From Silene conica (taxonomy: Eukaryota > Streptophyta > Magnoliopsida > Caryophyllales > Caryophyllaceae), in the NCBI GenBank assembly GCA_029255685.2, contig CM055312.2, forward strand, positions 8,270,649-8,334,648: a stretch of 64,000 nucleotides of DNA. The letters are read 5' to 3'. Both the position numbers and the translations under genes were made by a program. The notes beneath the pieces were generated by a model. That model searched no databases. It saw only the letters and a program-made list of their open reading frames with translations, and was not told where the DNA came from. This document shows, piece by piece, positions 50,195 through 62,629 of this stretch (positions are counted from its first letter, which is position 1; each line of letters starts with the position of its first letter).

Positions 50195-51544
50195 TTAAAT
50201 GGGATGGCTTAAAGTTAGTGGAACAATTAGTTCTAGTAAATCTGCATCCATGCTTGCCTCCTGTAGGTAGTTTAGACAGTCTCTTACAATAACTTCGTCT
50301 GCAAGTAGGTTTCTTGGAAGTGTCCCAGCTAGTCTTTGTGCTTTTTTCTTCAAATGTGGGATCTTGTAGTCATTGTGACCCTTACTTTTGATAATCTCCA
50401 ACATACATAAATGTAAACTTAGCCAAACATCACTAAGAACTTGTGCTGGTTCTTCATTTCATGCTTGAATTACGTTAGACACAAGTTCATCTATATTGTT
50501 GGCTCTTTTTTTAGTCTGAATTGACTATATTGATCTGAAAAACTCAGATCAAGCACATTAAGATCATGTGAGTTTGGTGGTTGTTGTGTGAGATTGATGT
50601 TGAACCCATTTGACTTTGGTGCCAAATAAAAATCTGGATCACTATTGTTTATATGTGGCTTTGCATTATCTTGTTGGATGATAATATCCTTGCTCATTGA
50701 TGCTGGTCATTTTGCTTGAACAGCTGATATAATCTTATTGATTAACATTTCTTTTGTGACTGCCTTATTAATTGAAGCCACTGATTTTGTCTCCAAAGTT
50801 CCAGCAGGTCTGTTCTTTGATTTTCTCTGTGCTACTGGTTGTTGAAATGTGAAGGGAAATATACCTATTTTTCCATCAAGTAGCAGATTTCCATCACCGT
50901 CATATATTGGCCTTGAAATAGCAGTCATGAACATGACCTTAGTGATAAAACTTTTACTTTTACATGCCCTATAAGGGTCAATTTCTTCAACAAGAAGGAA
51001 ATATTTAATTAGCTTGGTCTTGGGTGATATAAAACCACTTCTCATCAATATGAATGATGTTTCCCATATCTTTAAACTTCAATGAGTTAGATATCCTATC
51101 GTAGCTTAATTTTGATAGTGAAAATATCAACCTGTTTAGCTTGTTGTTGTCTGTTAAGGAAGGATGTAAGGCTGAACTGTGGCTCCTTAATTTGCCCTGT
51201 TTGACCCAGTTGAAGATTGTTGTTGCTGAAACACCAATTGTTTCACCAAATGACGACATTGATCCCCTTTTCCCCATACTTGTACCTAGTATCCTTTCAA
51301 TTGGTATTTCAAGTTTTTCCCTTCCTTTTTTTCCCTTTATCTTGGAGATTAACAGTAGTTCTTCACCACTTTCTCTTTGTCGTTTTGTCATTCTCCATAT
51401 ATCAAATATGGTTCTCCTAGCTACTTGGTATTTTGTTGCTAATATATTCATTGATCCTTTAATTGGCTTGCCATTTAGAGAATTCTCCAACAAATAGCAA
51501 CCTATTCTATGTCTCTCATCGTTAATTAAGTTTGGACCACGCAT
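50195..51544 (-). pseudogene. Mariner-like (DD39D) transposase pseudogene
   Basis: Mariner transposases cut and paste elements at TA sites. The start at 51544 reads MRGPNLINDERHRIG. It is followed by helix-turn-helix regions (ATKYQVARRTIFDIWR, GETIGVSATTIFNWVKQG). The catalytic triad is visible as IHIDEKWFY, IIQQDNAKPH and NVLDLSFS. Exactly 39 residues separate the second and third aspartates, the plant-specific DD39D spacing. The C-terminal LEIIKSKGHNDYKIPH is also family-typical. Lesions: a frameshift near 51010-51045 just after the first motif, an in-frame TGA near 50705 where relatives have KWP, and a frameshift near 50545 after the third aspartate. The protein would be about 440 residues when undamaged. 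Confidence 0.9.
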
Positions 51545-52259
51545 TTTATGGTAAGTTTATGGTGAGTAATCTGGAAAACTGGTTTCTGATTCAGGTAAAT
51601 TCACAGCCTGATTTCGGTGAACTCTGTTTTTTGATTCTCTGTTGTTTTAATGCTGTTATACTGTTTTTAATGCATTTTTATTGTTTTTGTCATTTTTTTG
51701 TTAATATTACTAACGGTTTTTGTAGTCCAGGAAATTAGGAAAGGAATAAGGATAATAATGAAGATTCTGATGGAAGAGGATGGATGCATGATGAGGATTT
51801 ATAATGAACAAGTGAAGTGAAGTAGTAAGAGCATGCATATTTGGGCTTTTCACATATTTTCACCAAAACTGTGGAAATGTAAATAATATATAATAATAGA
51901 AAATGTGCCCCACTACCCTACAAATCCAACGAGAATTTTCGCACAGGCGAAAACGTGTGAAAACGAGTTGAGCAAAGCAAAGTGCAGCTTTTTCCAAAGT
52001 CCTTGCAGGAGTTGCTGCTTTTCCAATTTTTAAAGTTGTAGCAAACTGTGTACGTAATTGCCAACGGTAATATTTGGCTTGCATATTAAACAACGGTTAT
52101 ATTTTGCATTTTTTTTTTTGTTTTAAAAAAAACCATAATTCATATTTTTCCTCCTCTATAAAAGGAGCCCAATATCAATATATTTCATCACACCTCTTCT
52201 TCTATTTTCTCTCTACTTAGTTATCAAATTACATATAATTATTAATTATTTACACAAAT

Positions 52260-53492
52260 ATGAATCATAATACTATGAATCCAAATATAAATAATAATTT
52301 GAATCTTTCTAATGTGAATCGAAATGAAATAAATCCTAATAATATGAATTATATGAATCATAATATTAATTATGGTAATTATCATCCTTCTCAAGATGCT
52401 TGTCAAATGCAACCGTCTTATCCATTCTCATATAGTTATACTAATTATAATCCTAACCATACTTATTCCCAACCAATCAGGCCTATTGCTACTTCATTTT
52501 TCCCATATACGCAACCCGTTCATCAAACAATAGATCCCTCACAAACTCCACCAAGTACCATAATTCAAGTGATATTGAAATGGAAGTTGATATTGGTAAT
52601 GAAAGAACACTCAATTCAAATACCGGTAGATCCATGGCACATACTAGAAGATGAAGCCCTTATTTCATCGTTCATGAGGGTTTCGGAAGATAGTATAGTT
52701 GGCACCGACCAAGCGAAAGAAACACTTTGGAGTAAGGTTAAATCGTCCAACAGGTCAATCCCGGTGTCTTGAAGAAACGAACTCGTGCTATGCTTGATGG
52801 CCGATTTTGAAGAATCTCAACATCTGTCATGAAATGGAGTGCATGCATGGAAGCGGCCACCAAGAGGAAGAAGAGCGGCATGAGTGAAGATGATGTAATC
52901 GCTGAGGCTAGGGAATTGTACAAACCCGCTAAATTTGCTTTAGAGCATGCTTGGAACATGATGAAAAATTTTCAAAAATGGAAAATTTGTGTTGCTCTAT
53001 ACACTAATGAGAGTTACGAAATCACTCCAAGTCGAGTTGCTGGTAACGATGGAATTAATAGTAGTGGGAAAAGAGTACGCAATGAGGGTGAGGAGTACTC
53101 TACACCCATCTCTCGTGATGGTGAAAGTATGGGTACCGTACGACCCGAAGGTAAAGAAAAATAGAGGGAAGAAGAAGGTTGATGACAGTACTTCTAGAGC
53201 TGATTGATTCTGATTCAAATAATCAAGCTGAAGTTAATAAGAGATTGGATATGGTTAATCTAAACGCCGTCAAAGAGCTTGACATTCAACAACGTAGGCT
53301 GCAAACTGATGAAGCGAGGATTCAGTTACATCAAGAAAGGATGGCGTTTACTAAACAAAGAGAAGCAAGAATGAAAAAGAAAGTAGTTTTAATACGCTTC
53401 AACAATTACTTAAGCAGACTAATTTACCCCCCGAACTTGAAGATTATAAGCAAGAGTTGCTACAATCATTTAAGCGTCATTAATTATGTTTA
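52260..53492 (+). pseudogene. PIF/Harbinger ORF1 (Myb/SANT-like) pseudogene
   Basis: ORF1 proteins of PIF/Harbinger elements bind DNA and help bring in the transposase. The frame starts MNHNTMNPNINNN, an Asn-rich low-complexity head, and reaches the Myb/SANT-like segment (EDEALISSFMRVSEDSIVG followed by TDQAKETLWSKV). Downstream, MKWSACMEAATKRKKSG and FALEHAWNMMKNFQKW continue the family's C-terminal half. Lesions: frame changes near 52565-52640 and 52745, an in-frame TGA at 52808-52810, and another frame change near 53150. A charged coiled-coil-like tail (QQRRLQTDEARIQLHQERM) closes it. Confidence 0.8.
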
Positions 53493-53639
53493 ATAGTTTA
53501 TTTATTTTTGAGTCAGTTTTAGTTATGTTAAGTTTATTTTTTATTGTTGTATGATTTAATTGTTGTATGTTTAATTGTTGTAAGTTTTTTATTTGTTATT
53601 TGTTACTATTAATGAATGAATCTTATCTATTAACTTATC

Positions 53640-53900
53640 TTTTATCCTTATCTTTTATCTCTTACACACAATCTTATCTAACGGCCATGATTAAATAGTT
53701 AAGATATCCTTATCCAGTCTCTTATCCTATTTCTTATCTCTTACACACAATCTTATCCAATGGTCAAGATTAAATTGTTAAGATATCCTTATCAAATCTC
53801 TTATCCTTATTTTTTATCTCTTACACACAATCTTATCCAATGGCCAAGATTAAATGGTTAAGATATCCTTATCCAATCTCTTATCCTTATCCAATCTCTT
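53640..53900. repeat. Tandem array, about 89-bp unit, 3 copies, between PIF genes
   Basis: TTATCTCTTACACACAATCT, then CCAAGATTAAAT, then GTTAAGATATCCTTATCC is repeated three times with few changes. It sits in the spacer between ORF1 and the transposase, where the transposase promoter is expected. Confidence 0.85.
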
Positions 53901-54021
53901 ATCCTTATACAATCTTATCCAACAACCAAGATTAAATAACCGAGATATCGATCCAACGGCTAAAAAAGGATAATATCATCAATAAATAGAACAATACTTC
54001 AACACTTACTATTATTTCAAT

Positions 54022-55452
54022 ATGAATTCCAATAATTTTAATTATATGAATTTAGATGATTTTTATTATATGAATTCAAATAACTATAATAATGTAGATC
54101 CTACTATGGATCCTAGCAATTTTAATAATATAAATCCAGATAATTCTGATGAATTTAATTCCTCCTTGTCTTCAAATTATATCTCGGACGAGCGTTTTAA
54201 TAGACGTTCGGACTAAAGAAGACATCAAAGAAATATTATAGTTCATCAAATTTTACAATCACAAAATCAACCACCTCAAGTTCCTCAAAGACAACCTCGG
54301 CGAAGAAGAAGGTATATTGAGAGAAATCGGGAAGACGGTCATCAACGATTATACAACGACTACTTCGCTCCTAACCTAGTGTACACAGATAAGATGTTTC
54401 GATGCATATTTCGGATGCGTAGAAGTTTGTTTATGAGAGTGGTTAATGGTGTTAAAGTCGATAATGATTACTTTGAAGATGTCCACGATGCAACTGGTAG
54501 GGACAGTTTCACTTCGTTGCAGAAATGCACTATGGCAATTAGAATGCTTGCTTATGAAGACTCCGCCGACAGGATCGACGAGTACTTAAAAGTTGGTGAA
54601 TCAACCGCACGAGAGTGTTTCCAATATTTTACTGATGCAATCATTTCTCACTTTGGAAATGAATACTTAAGGATTCCAACTGTAAAAGATACTCAAAGGT
54701 TACTTCAAATCGGGGAATATAGAGGTTTTCTAGGAATGCTGGGGAGCATAGACTGTATGAATTAAAAATGGAAGAACACTTTCAAGGGCGTAATTCAAGT
54801 CCGACTGTAATTCTGGAAGCTGTTGCCTCCCAAGATCAATGGATTTGGCATTCCTACTTTGGTACTCCAGGTTCGGCAATTGATTTAAATGTTTAACATC
54901 GTTCTCCAGTTTTTGATGCCTTATTAAACGGGTATGTGTCACACGTTAATTATATAGTAAATGACAATCAATATGATTGTGACTATTATTTAACGGATGA
55001 TATTTACCCAAAATGGGCTACGTTCATTCAATCGGTAAGACTTCCTCAAACACCCAAAGATAGGTTATTTGCAACTAAACAAGAAAGTGTTAGAAAGGAT
55101 GTTGAAAATGCTTTTGGTGTATTACAAGCTCGATTTGCAGTTATACGTAACCCAGCACGTTATTGGAGTAAAGAATTTCTTCATAAAGTAATGACATCTT
55201 GCATCATATTGCATAATATGATTGTTGAAGATGAGCGGGAGTCATACATCGGTTATGACAATATATATAGAAGAGTAAATTGATAATCACAATGAAGACG
55301 AAGAACTTAGTGTTGATGCTCCCGCATATGAAACAGGATATATTGAGGGTATACATCAATTTGTGACAAATAAGAATGTTATGCAAGACCCAAGAAGGCA
55401 TCAAGCTCTTAAAAAATACTTAATTGAACATATTTGGCAACAATTTGGTTAA
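54022..55452 (+). pseudogene. PIF/Harbinger DDE transposase pseudogene
   Basis: The transposase cuts out and inserts PIF-type elements at TTA/TAA sites. The frame begins with an Asn-rich head (MNSNNFNYMNLDDFYYMNS) and continues through a basic stretch (QRQPRRRRRYIERNRED) to FRMRRSLFMRVV. Catalytic positions are seen as GSIDC (first Asp), GSAIDLNV (second Asp; relatives usually have GSNNDINV) and RKDVENAFGVLQARF (Glu). The C-terminus is ILHNMIVEDERE and EHIWQQFG. Lesions: TAA at 54214-54216, TAA at 54763-54765 right after DCMN, about 40 missing bases in the CPxAWKGQ region after it, and a frameshift near 54890. It is clearly this family but not functional. Confidence 0.9.
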
Positions 55453-56036
55453 TTAAGTTATTAGTTTGTAGTTAATGTAATTGTCGTATGCTTTAATTCT
55501 ATTTTTTATTAGTTGTTTATTACTAATGAATGCAATCTTTTTTATTTTTTGTTTATTATTTTCTGTTTTTAATTAGTTTTTTTAATTCTTATCTTCTACA
55601 CGCAATCTTAACCTTATATTTATCTATAAAAATGAGTGATATTTTCCAAATTTATCTTAATTTATTGCAAAATAATCGTTAAAAATAGATAATTTCGAAT
55701 TTACAATAATATCAATAAAAATAATAAATTACAAAACCCAAAATTATAAGTATATGATTAAGAATAATTATAGTGAAATAAATATAAGTATGAGATATTG
55801 GAATGTTGATGTGGATATTGTGGGGTATAGTAAAGTAGGAAAGAGAAGAAAAGTTGAGTATTTGTTGATGTGACTATGTGAGTATTTTTTTGAATTATTT
55901 TGGTGAATTTTGGTGGTGAGTGGAAAGGTGAGGTGGATAGTGAATTGGAGAGAGAAAAAGTGAAAAAGTATAGCGTGAAAATTGGTGAAAATTCATTGAT
56001 CCAGATGGTCTAATGGGTGTGTAAAAGATGATGTAA

Positions 56037-56972
56037 GACCATTCCCAAGCAAGGTCAATAGGTAGGTCATGACCTTGCTTGGTCACCTTAATTAAGGATT
56101 AAGGAAAAAATTAGTGTGACCTCCTTGCACAAGAGGTCAATTTGTGACCTTCATGTGAAGCTATTGACCTAGTTAGTGACCTAGTACGTGGCACCATCTG
56201 ATTCGTTGTTGGAGCCAAATGAATTGAAAGAGAAAAAATTAAAAAAAAGGACACCATGCATTTTCCTTCTCCTTTTCCCGCCAAGCTATTTTTTTCCTTT
56301 CTCTCCAAAAACAAAAATGAATTTACCCAACATTGCAAGAGGAAAAAATTAAAGACTATTTTTTTTAGTCACTCTTTAAATTACCTATTGTATGAACTCA
56401 GTTTTGACAGATTTTGAACCAACTTTTTAATATGATTTTTTAGGCAAAAAAACTCAAATAAATTGATAAATTTTGGGCAAAAGACACAATTAAATCGTCA
56501 AATAATATTTCAAATACATTCGTTAATGGCATCGACATATTGCTAAACTAATTATAATCGTTTAATCGCCAAGTTATTTCATTTTTAATTGTTAATGAAA
56601 TCGTATAATCCCTTTTTCGAAATTAAAACCAAGTTATTTAATATTTTTTTCCGAAAAATACACCATAAGATTAATGTACCGTAACATATTTAGGTAGTTT
56701 TTATTTTACTAAGATATTTATCATAATAGGAAAAAAAACTAAATTTATAAAATGTTTGGAAAAATAATTATAAAGTGGGAGAGAGAAAGGTGGGTAGAGA
56801 ATGTGAGAAATGATTGAAAATGTTGGAAAGTGAAAAATGAATGAGTTGGTGACCTAGGTCGTAACCTTCTGCTTAGGAAGGTAAAAGTAGGTCAAGATAA
56901 TTAAGGGGTGATTAAGGATAAATATGGGTCGTGACCTAGTTAGTGTGACCTTTGCTTGGGGATCGGATGGTC
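56037..56972. mobile_element. PIF/Harbinger-type MITE (936 bp)
   Basis: The ends GACCATTCCCAAGCAAGG and TTGCTTGGGGATCGGATGGT + C are inverted repeats flanked by TAA (56034-56036 and 56973-56975). Internal sequence matches 29296-30451 in inverted orientation, so both are members of one family. It inserted only 26 bases from the right border of the PIF/Harbinger element, whose end shares ATGGTC|TAA. Confidence 0.85.
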
Positions 56973-57431
56973 TAATAGTGTTAGGATTTGTGTAGCTTAC
57001 ATGATGTAAAAATGATGTAAGGGTGTACGTAGATTTGGGGGAACATTTATGAGTATTTGAATTTCCCCCCATTCACTTTTGGTGGGAAATGATTTTGTGT
57101 TGTAATTTGGTTCTGATTTGTGTCTGTTTACACATGCAACTTGCCTCTAATTTTTTTGTTGAGTTTAATTACCACTAAACACAACAGGCCAATTTGCCAT
57201 CAATGTATACCTTTTTCATTTTTAATAGTTGTCTTAATTCATGTGCAAAACCAAATGAGAAGAACATTAAAAAATGGAGGAAGTATTAATTAAATCGGCT
57301 GATGACATGGCAGTGATGTTAGTTTTAATTGGCCGAGAAAAATTGAAAATGTGAGAGTAAGGAGAGGGCTTGAATATAGGTTTTCTGAAACCACATTGAG
57401 CCACATCAGCAATTTTACAAGATTCTCTAAT

Positions 57432-57970
57432 TAGAGCTGTTCGCGGGCGGTATCGTCTGATAACCCGGACAATCCGGCCCGAATTTTAACCGGGTTTGGA
57501 CAACATTTTTCATTAAAAATGGGCAATGGGTCGGACACGGATAGATGAAATGTAAACTGGGTTGGCCTATCCGGCCCACTAAAGTGATTAATACTATGTA
57601 AGTATGTACGGAGTATATATTAGCCTAATAGCCTATACTCCCTTTATTATCTACAACTTTTAATTTATAGATAATAAATACGAGTACCCAACTATCAATA
57701 TGCAATTCCAATGATACTGACAAAACCCTTTCAATTTTCTATACCTTTCAATTTTCACGTTGTCTTCGATTAATTACTTAGTTTGTCACAAGTGAACATA
57801 TATGTGCCCGGTAGCCCATGGACTGCCCAAATTTAACAGTTGGGCGGGTAAGGGCAAGGAGAAGTGCCCCGTTATTTTGGCCCAACCCGCCCGATAAAGC
57901 CTTTAAAGGGCATACTTCTTCCGATCTCCCCAGCCTATGTTCGGCCCAAACCCGCATTTGGACAGCTCTA
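57432..57970. mobile_element. hAT-type non-autonomous element (539 bp)
   Basis: The left end TAGAGCTGTTCGCGGGC and right end CGCATTTGGACAGCTCTA are inverted repeats. The flanks TCTCTAAT (57424-57431) and TCTTTAAT (57971-57978) match at 7 of 8 bases, as an aged hAT 8-bp duplication. The interior is rich in CCCGGCCCA-like motifs. No transposase is encoded. Confidence 0.8.
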
Positions 57971-60900
57971 TCTTTAATCATTTAATATATTAAAGCAACC
58001 GCCGGTAACCGCTATTTTAGAGTAAAAAAGGTGACGTGTCGCGCTCATATTGATCGACCGTATAAAATACTGATTATGTACACAGTAAATACGTAAAATA
58101 AAAACTACCCACTCATCCACTATCCCTACTCTTTCTTAAAATAACTGTTACGTAATTAATTAAGGTCATCACCCTCTCTAATCTGTAAAAGTTACTCCAC
58201 ACTATTTTCCATTTGTCTCGATCGTCTCGTCATCTTTTTTGCTAAACTGTTAAAGTAGTACTCTGTACTTTTTATCAACTTATACTTTTAATTTCCACAT
58301 AAATACCAGATTTTTGCAAAGCATTTAATATTCAACCATATTTTTTAATAATTATCGTATAATAGTTTTCTTAACTATTATTAATCACGACATGTTTTTA
58401 GACATGACCGATTTTATGAAACTATTTTTGGGGTCACGGGTAAGAAGGGTTTGAAAATTTAAGGTGAAAGAAAACAATTTGATGAATATAATATAACTAT
58501 TAATATAGTGGAAGAAAATTTTCCATATTTAATTTGTAATGTTTTTTAGCATATGTGAGATATTATAAATTGTTTTAACACTATATTACGCAAAACAAAG
58601 GTCAACATCACAGAAATGTCCGTCGAAAACGTCGTTTGGTTTTGTCGCAAAAGTAACGTTGGCCCTAAACATTTGTCGCAAGAGATAAATTGAGACGAAA
58701 TATTTCCTCCCAGAACAAAGATGTGTTGTCGACTTTATATTACTATTGAAACATGACCGAATTTATATTATTACTCCGTATTTTTTTGGTTACCCGTAAT
58801 AAGGGTTTGAAAATTTTATATTTGAGAAATACAAACTAATAAATGTAATATATTAACAAATGTAGTTTATAAAGACATTTTTCAATATTTGTAACGTTGT
58901 TGGCTATTGACAAGACATTATAAATATTTTAAACACAAAATATATGTGGTCCGTCACAATTTTGTATTAATTACAAACAATTTAATTACTTTTGAACATC
59001 ATTTATTAAAAGAGGATTTTTATTTGAACATAATGAATTGTTGTTATATTTAGCCATCCCTATGAAATATCGAATAAATTTGTGATAGTCTTCATATTAT
59101 TTCTACTATAGTCTTTTAATTATCCGGTAATTCCTTTTTTTTCTCTGTCTTTTTTCTTCGTCGGAGTCGTTTTAGGTTATACGTAGTTTTGTAGATGTGA
59201 TATAATTTGGGGATTAACTTAACTTACTTAGTTTGACGATGGCAGATTAGATTAATAATGGTAATCGACTTAATTTGCGAAAATGATTTGGGTGTTTAGC
59301 GTGAAAAAGGCTCAATTATTTTTTGTTGGTTCAACGAAACACGCACTTGATCGCATTAAAATAGATGGGAGGGGGAATCGAACCTAGGACCTATTGTCCA
59401 GGATACCTCCGTCTTCACCACTGAACTAAGACATCAAAAAGACTCAGTTATTAGACTATGCAATTCTCCAAATTAACTAATCAATAAATAAACTTGATTA
59501 ATGTGGTAGGTCTATCTCCAAAGAAAATCATGATGACAGTATTATTTGGCATTGTTTCTTATTTCGGTTGTGTTTGCTTATGATTTAAGGTGAAATCGAA
59601 AGATGATTAACTTTGTTGATTATGAAATGACTGAATATCGAAAATTAGGGGTCTTTGTTTGATTTTTAATCCAAAAATGATTGTCGGAGTTATCCGAAAT
59701 TAATAGTTGTAGAGGAGTTTAAAGATTCTATGCACAAGTTCGATTAGTCCAGTACCATCTCCTTTTTTATCTCTTAACATTCTTTTTTATCTCCTTTGAC
59801 ATATAGTTTTTCAGTTGTTGAATTTGTAGTGTTCATATTCAGTTATACCAACATTTGACCCTCTTATAAGGTCATTATTACAGTTTGTTTCACCTTGCAT
59901 AAAATAGTTCATCTAATAGACCCTACAACTCTACCAACGTCTTCTAATAAGTAGCTCCAAACTACTAAGCTTCAGAGGAAGGAGTTGAGAGTTTTCACAA
60001 TTTTTAGTTTGCTTAGTACTAGCCGCTAACAGCTTTAATAGACTAAAGCCTTAACAGAATAAATAAAGTTGGCTATTGAAGTTTTGAAGAGGACGATAAT
60101 GAAAATTTTAGGTAGGTAACTGGGGGTTAGACCGCTCTTATTGATGAATACGAAGTAAGTGATTTGTATGTAGTCACTATAAGTCTATCTTGCTCGAACT
60201 CAGTGAGAAGTATCATACACAAATACGTATCCAAGTGTCGGATTTGACTAATATATGAAAATAAATCATGTTTTTTTGTATAAAATTCAGTATCCAACTG
60301 TCCTACCTATGTACGAGTGTCCAGTGCGCGATTGTCTGCACAACATAACTATAAGTATTATTGGTTGTAAAATTATGGTTATATTACTATCATTATACGA
60401 CTACCAAATTAGGACATGCCCATTTTTAATTTGATTTAATCATTGTGAGACTACTATTTTAAGGCATACACCCTCTCACTCTAAATCATTCCATTTTTCA
60501 AAATTTTTGATGTGGATTTTGAACAAATAGGTCAATTCAAAGGAATTAGACGAAATAATATGTACTAAATTTTATTACTCCGTATATTTTAATTTGTTTC
60601 ACCTTGCCAAATTAGCTAATACATTGCCATTGGGTCAGTGGTCAACGTATGAAAAACATATTGTAGGGCTCGAATTTTGTATACTCCGTCTTAGTTTGTA
60701 AAGGCGCGCCTCGAGTGCGCCTAAGATGCTCTATGGATGAGGCAATAACCAAATCTCGCCTCGGTGCAACTTAGATTTCCTAGGACACATTAAATGAGAC
60801 TTAACAGATTATTTGAACTCTAATAAACCCTACAACTTTCCAGAATATGCTACTGCATAAATAATGCTGAAAATGCAAATTATCTCACAATTAGAAAGTA

Positions 60901-61655
60901 TGAATATTACACTATATTAACATCTGGTGTTTGCATTCCAGGGAAACAACGAAGGGTGTCAAAGTACAATTTCAATTCGAAGGCACAAATGCAACGAGAT
61001 TGGATATGACGTGATTAAAATGAGCTCTTTAATTCTTTGATTTTAGTACTCGGTGTGGGCCTGTATCATACAACATTTACAACATTCCGTTGATATTTAT
61101 ATTTAAAATTGCACTAATATGTTTGATATTTTTGTACTTGATGGAGTCAGTCTCATTAATTCTTTGATTTTGGACGGAATATAAAAAAATGACTATTTTA
61201 AACTAGATTTTTTTTACGATGAAGGAATAATGATTTGAATCATCTCTGTTTTTATTTCCGGATTATCAATTGGAAACAATCTTTTTTTTGTTAATGCAAC
61301 TGTAAAATTGAGTATCTCCGACTTCTTACATCATGGTTTATGAGAGTCGTTCAGGTATTAACGTAATATTGTACTTTTTCACATTAACGATGAGATTACC
61401 CGTGTCGTCTTCCTTCTTTGATTTCCTAAGGGCTTTTATTATCTTTACGTTTGATTTGTCTTCACTATTTAAGGTGTAAGAATAAATATCTATTTTTAAA
61501 CAATTTATTGATTTTATACATATATATTCACTTATTTAAACATTTCTATATTTCTACAAAATATTTATATTTTGAGTTACAACGGTCACCTACATAATTT
61601 TTTTATACATAGATTTATATTATACCCGTGCATATATGTACGGGTTACACACTAG
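57971..61655 (+). mobile_element. Helitron, plus strand (3685 bp)
   Basis: The 3' end is clear: hairpin ACCCGTGCATATATGTACGG + GT at about 61624-61645, then CTAG at 61652-61655 and T. The proposed 5' end TCTTTAATCATTTAATATAT + TAAAGCAACCGC starts after an A at 57970. It contains the palindrome CTTTAAT...ATTAAAG and the GACGTGTCGCGC subterminal motif seen in the other Helitrons. The first 8 bases double as the target duplication of the adjacent hAT-type element, so the original 5' border may have been altered by that insertion. No protein-coding frame is seen in the interior. Confidence 0.75.
59310..59440 (-). mobile_element. SINE-like tRNA-derived unit (minus strand)
   Basis: On the minus strand GTCTTAGTTCAGTGGTGAAG (A-box region, 59430-59411) and a perfect B box GGTTCGATTCC (59384-59374) are spaced as in a tRNA. 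The flanking sequence does not fold into a tRNA acceptor stem. It therefore looks like the head of a tRNA-derived SINE or a decayed tRNA copy inside the Helitron. Confidence 0.55.
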
Positions 61656-61670
61656 TATATATACTCGAAT

Positions 61671-61859
61671 TTGGATCCTCTCCATTACTTTCTCTCCATT
61701 ACCTTTCTAATACACACTTATTTTAATATATTTTCTCTATCCATCCAATAAAACATTATTTTTATGAAATAATTACAACCATTAGATCGTCTCAAGATTT
61801 AATTCGGACCGTTCAAAAGTAATGGAGGTCCATTTCTTTTTGGGTAATGGAGAGAATCC
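61671..61859. mobile_element. Possible MITE with GGATCCTCTCCATTAC ends
   Basis: GGATCCTCTCCATTAC and GTAATGGAGAGAATCC are near-perfect inverted repeats about 190 bases apart. Flanking duplications are not clear, so the superfamily is undecided. Confidence 0.5.
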
Positions 61860-61869
61860 GGACCGTATA

Positions 61870-62131
61870 TACTCCCTCCATTCAAGACTACACTACCACT
61901 ATGCATTTTACACACTATTCACAAACGATCATTCAAATCCGATTTTCTCTCGATACGTAAATGAAATTATATCCATGTGGGATCTTGTTTGATTCGTCTT
62001 TACGAGTATATTATTAATATCTAATTTTTATAATTTTTGAAAATATGTAGCTAACAATATTTACCGCATAAAATACGCGTTGACAAACGTGTAAAAAGAA
62101 AGTGGTAGTGTGGACTTGAATGGAGGGAGTA
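61870..62131. mobile_element. Stowaway-type MITE (262 bp)
   Basis: The ends TACTCCCTCCATTCAAGAC + TACAC and GTGTGGACTTGAATGGAGGG + AGTA are inverted repeats with TA borders. It has the CTCCCTCC tip of Stowaway elements and no coding capacity. Confidence 0.85.
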
Positions 62132-62629
62132 TATATATATAATGATAATGATGATAATGGTAATAATAATGATTACGTAGATCAATTTTGACGATACATA
62201 CCATACGTGATTGTATAAGCTTTGGGCTGTTTAATAGCCCAGTTGAATTGCATTGGGTTTGTACGAAACAAGTAATCTGCGCACTACTGGCTCTGTTTTT
62301 AAAATGGACCGTCTTTTAGTTATTTGGATAACTAAATTATTACGCTCTGATTCGTAAAAATTGTTCACTTTATTTAAAGTAGATACTAACATAATTTCGG
62401 AGAATTTTAGAGGTAGTAATACTTTTTTTTGTCTTAACACGATGACCCCAACTAGCTACAATTCAATGTCAACTTATTTAGTTGTTGATGTGAGAAATTA
62501 CAGTCGTAATTACAATATATATTTTCGAATAATGTAATTATTATTGGAGTTGATCTTATATTGTGACTTTATTTCGAAAAAGAAATTAACGTATACAACA
62601 TTTTGTCCAATTGGAGACCGTAAATATAA

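Larger units (their letters stand above)
51829..56010 (+). mobile_element. PIF/Harbinger element (4.18 kb) nested in the mariner-like element
   Basis: Both family genes are present on the plus strand: a Myb/SANT-like ORF1 and a DDE transposase. TAA lies on both sides (51826-51828 and 56011-56013), the 3-bp duplication of this superfamily. The left end begins GAGCATGCATATTTGGGC and the right end closes GATCCAGATGGTC. The inverted similarity is poor at the tips, improving at the inner TTTTCACC motifs, so the boundaries are inferred from gene position, TAA and length. Both genes are damaged. Confidence 0.65.
47487..57283 (-). mobile_element. Mariner-like element with nested insertions
   Basis: The left end CTTCCTCCATTTTTTTTG, with TTCTTCCCATTT following, pairs with the inverted right end (CAAATGAGAAGAA ... 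AAATGGAGGAAG). TA borders both sides (47485-47486 and 57284-57285). It contains a degenerate plant mariner transposase on the minus strand. Removing the nested PIF/Harbinger element (51829-56010) and MITE (56037-56972) with their TAA duplications leaves about 4.67 kb, in the range of plant autonomous mariner-like elements. The ends resemble the CTCCCTCC ends of the Stowaway MITEs in this window. Confidence 0.8.

Noticed and set aside
59366-59435. Functional tRNA gene on the minus strand
   Set aside because: A and B boxes are present, but the acceptor and anticodon stems do not pair, so it is treated as SINE-like or a decayed tRNA.
61081-61340. Gene content in the 3' part of the 57971-61655 Helitron
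   Set aside because: No open frame with recognisable composition or splice pattern was found; the sequence is AT-rich and stop-dense in all frames.
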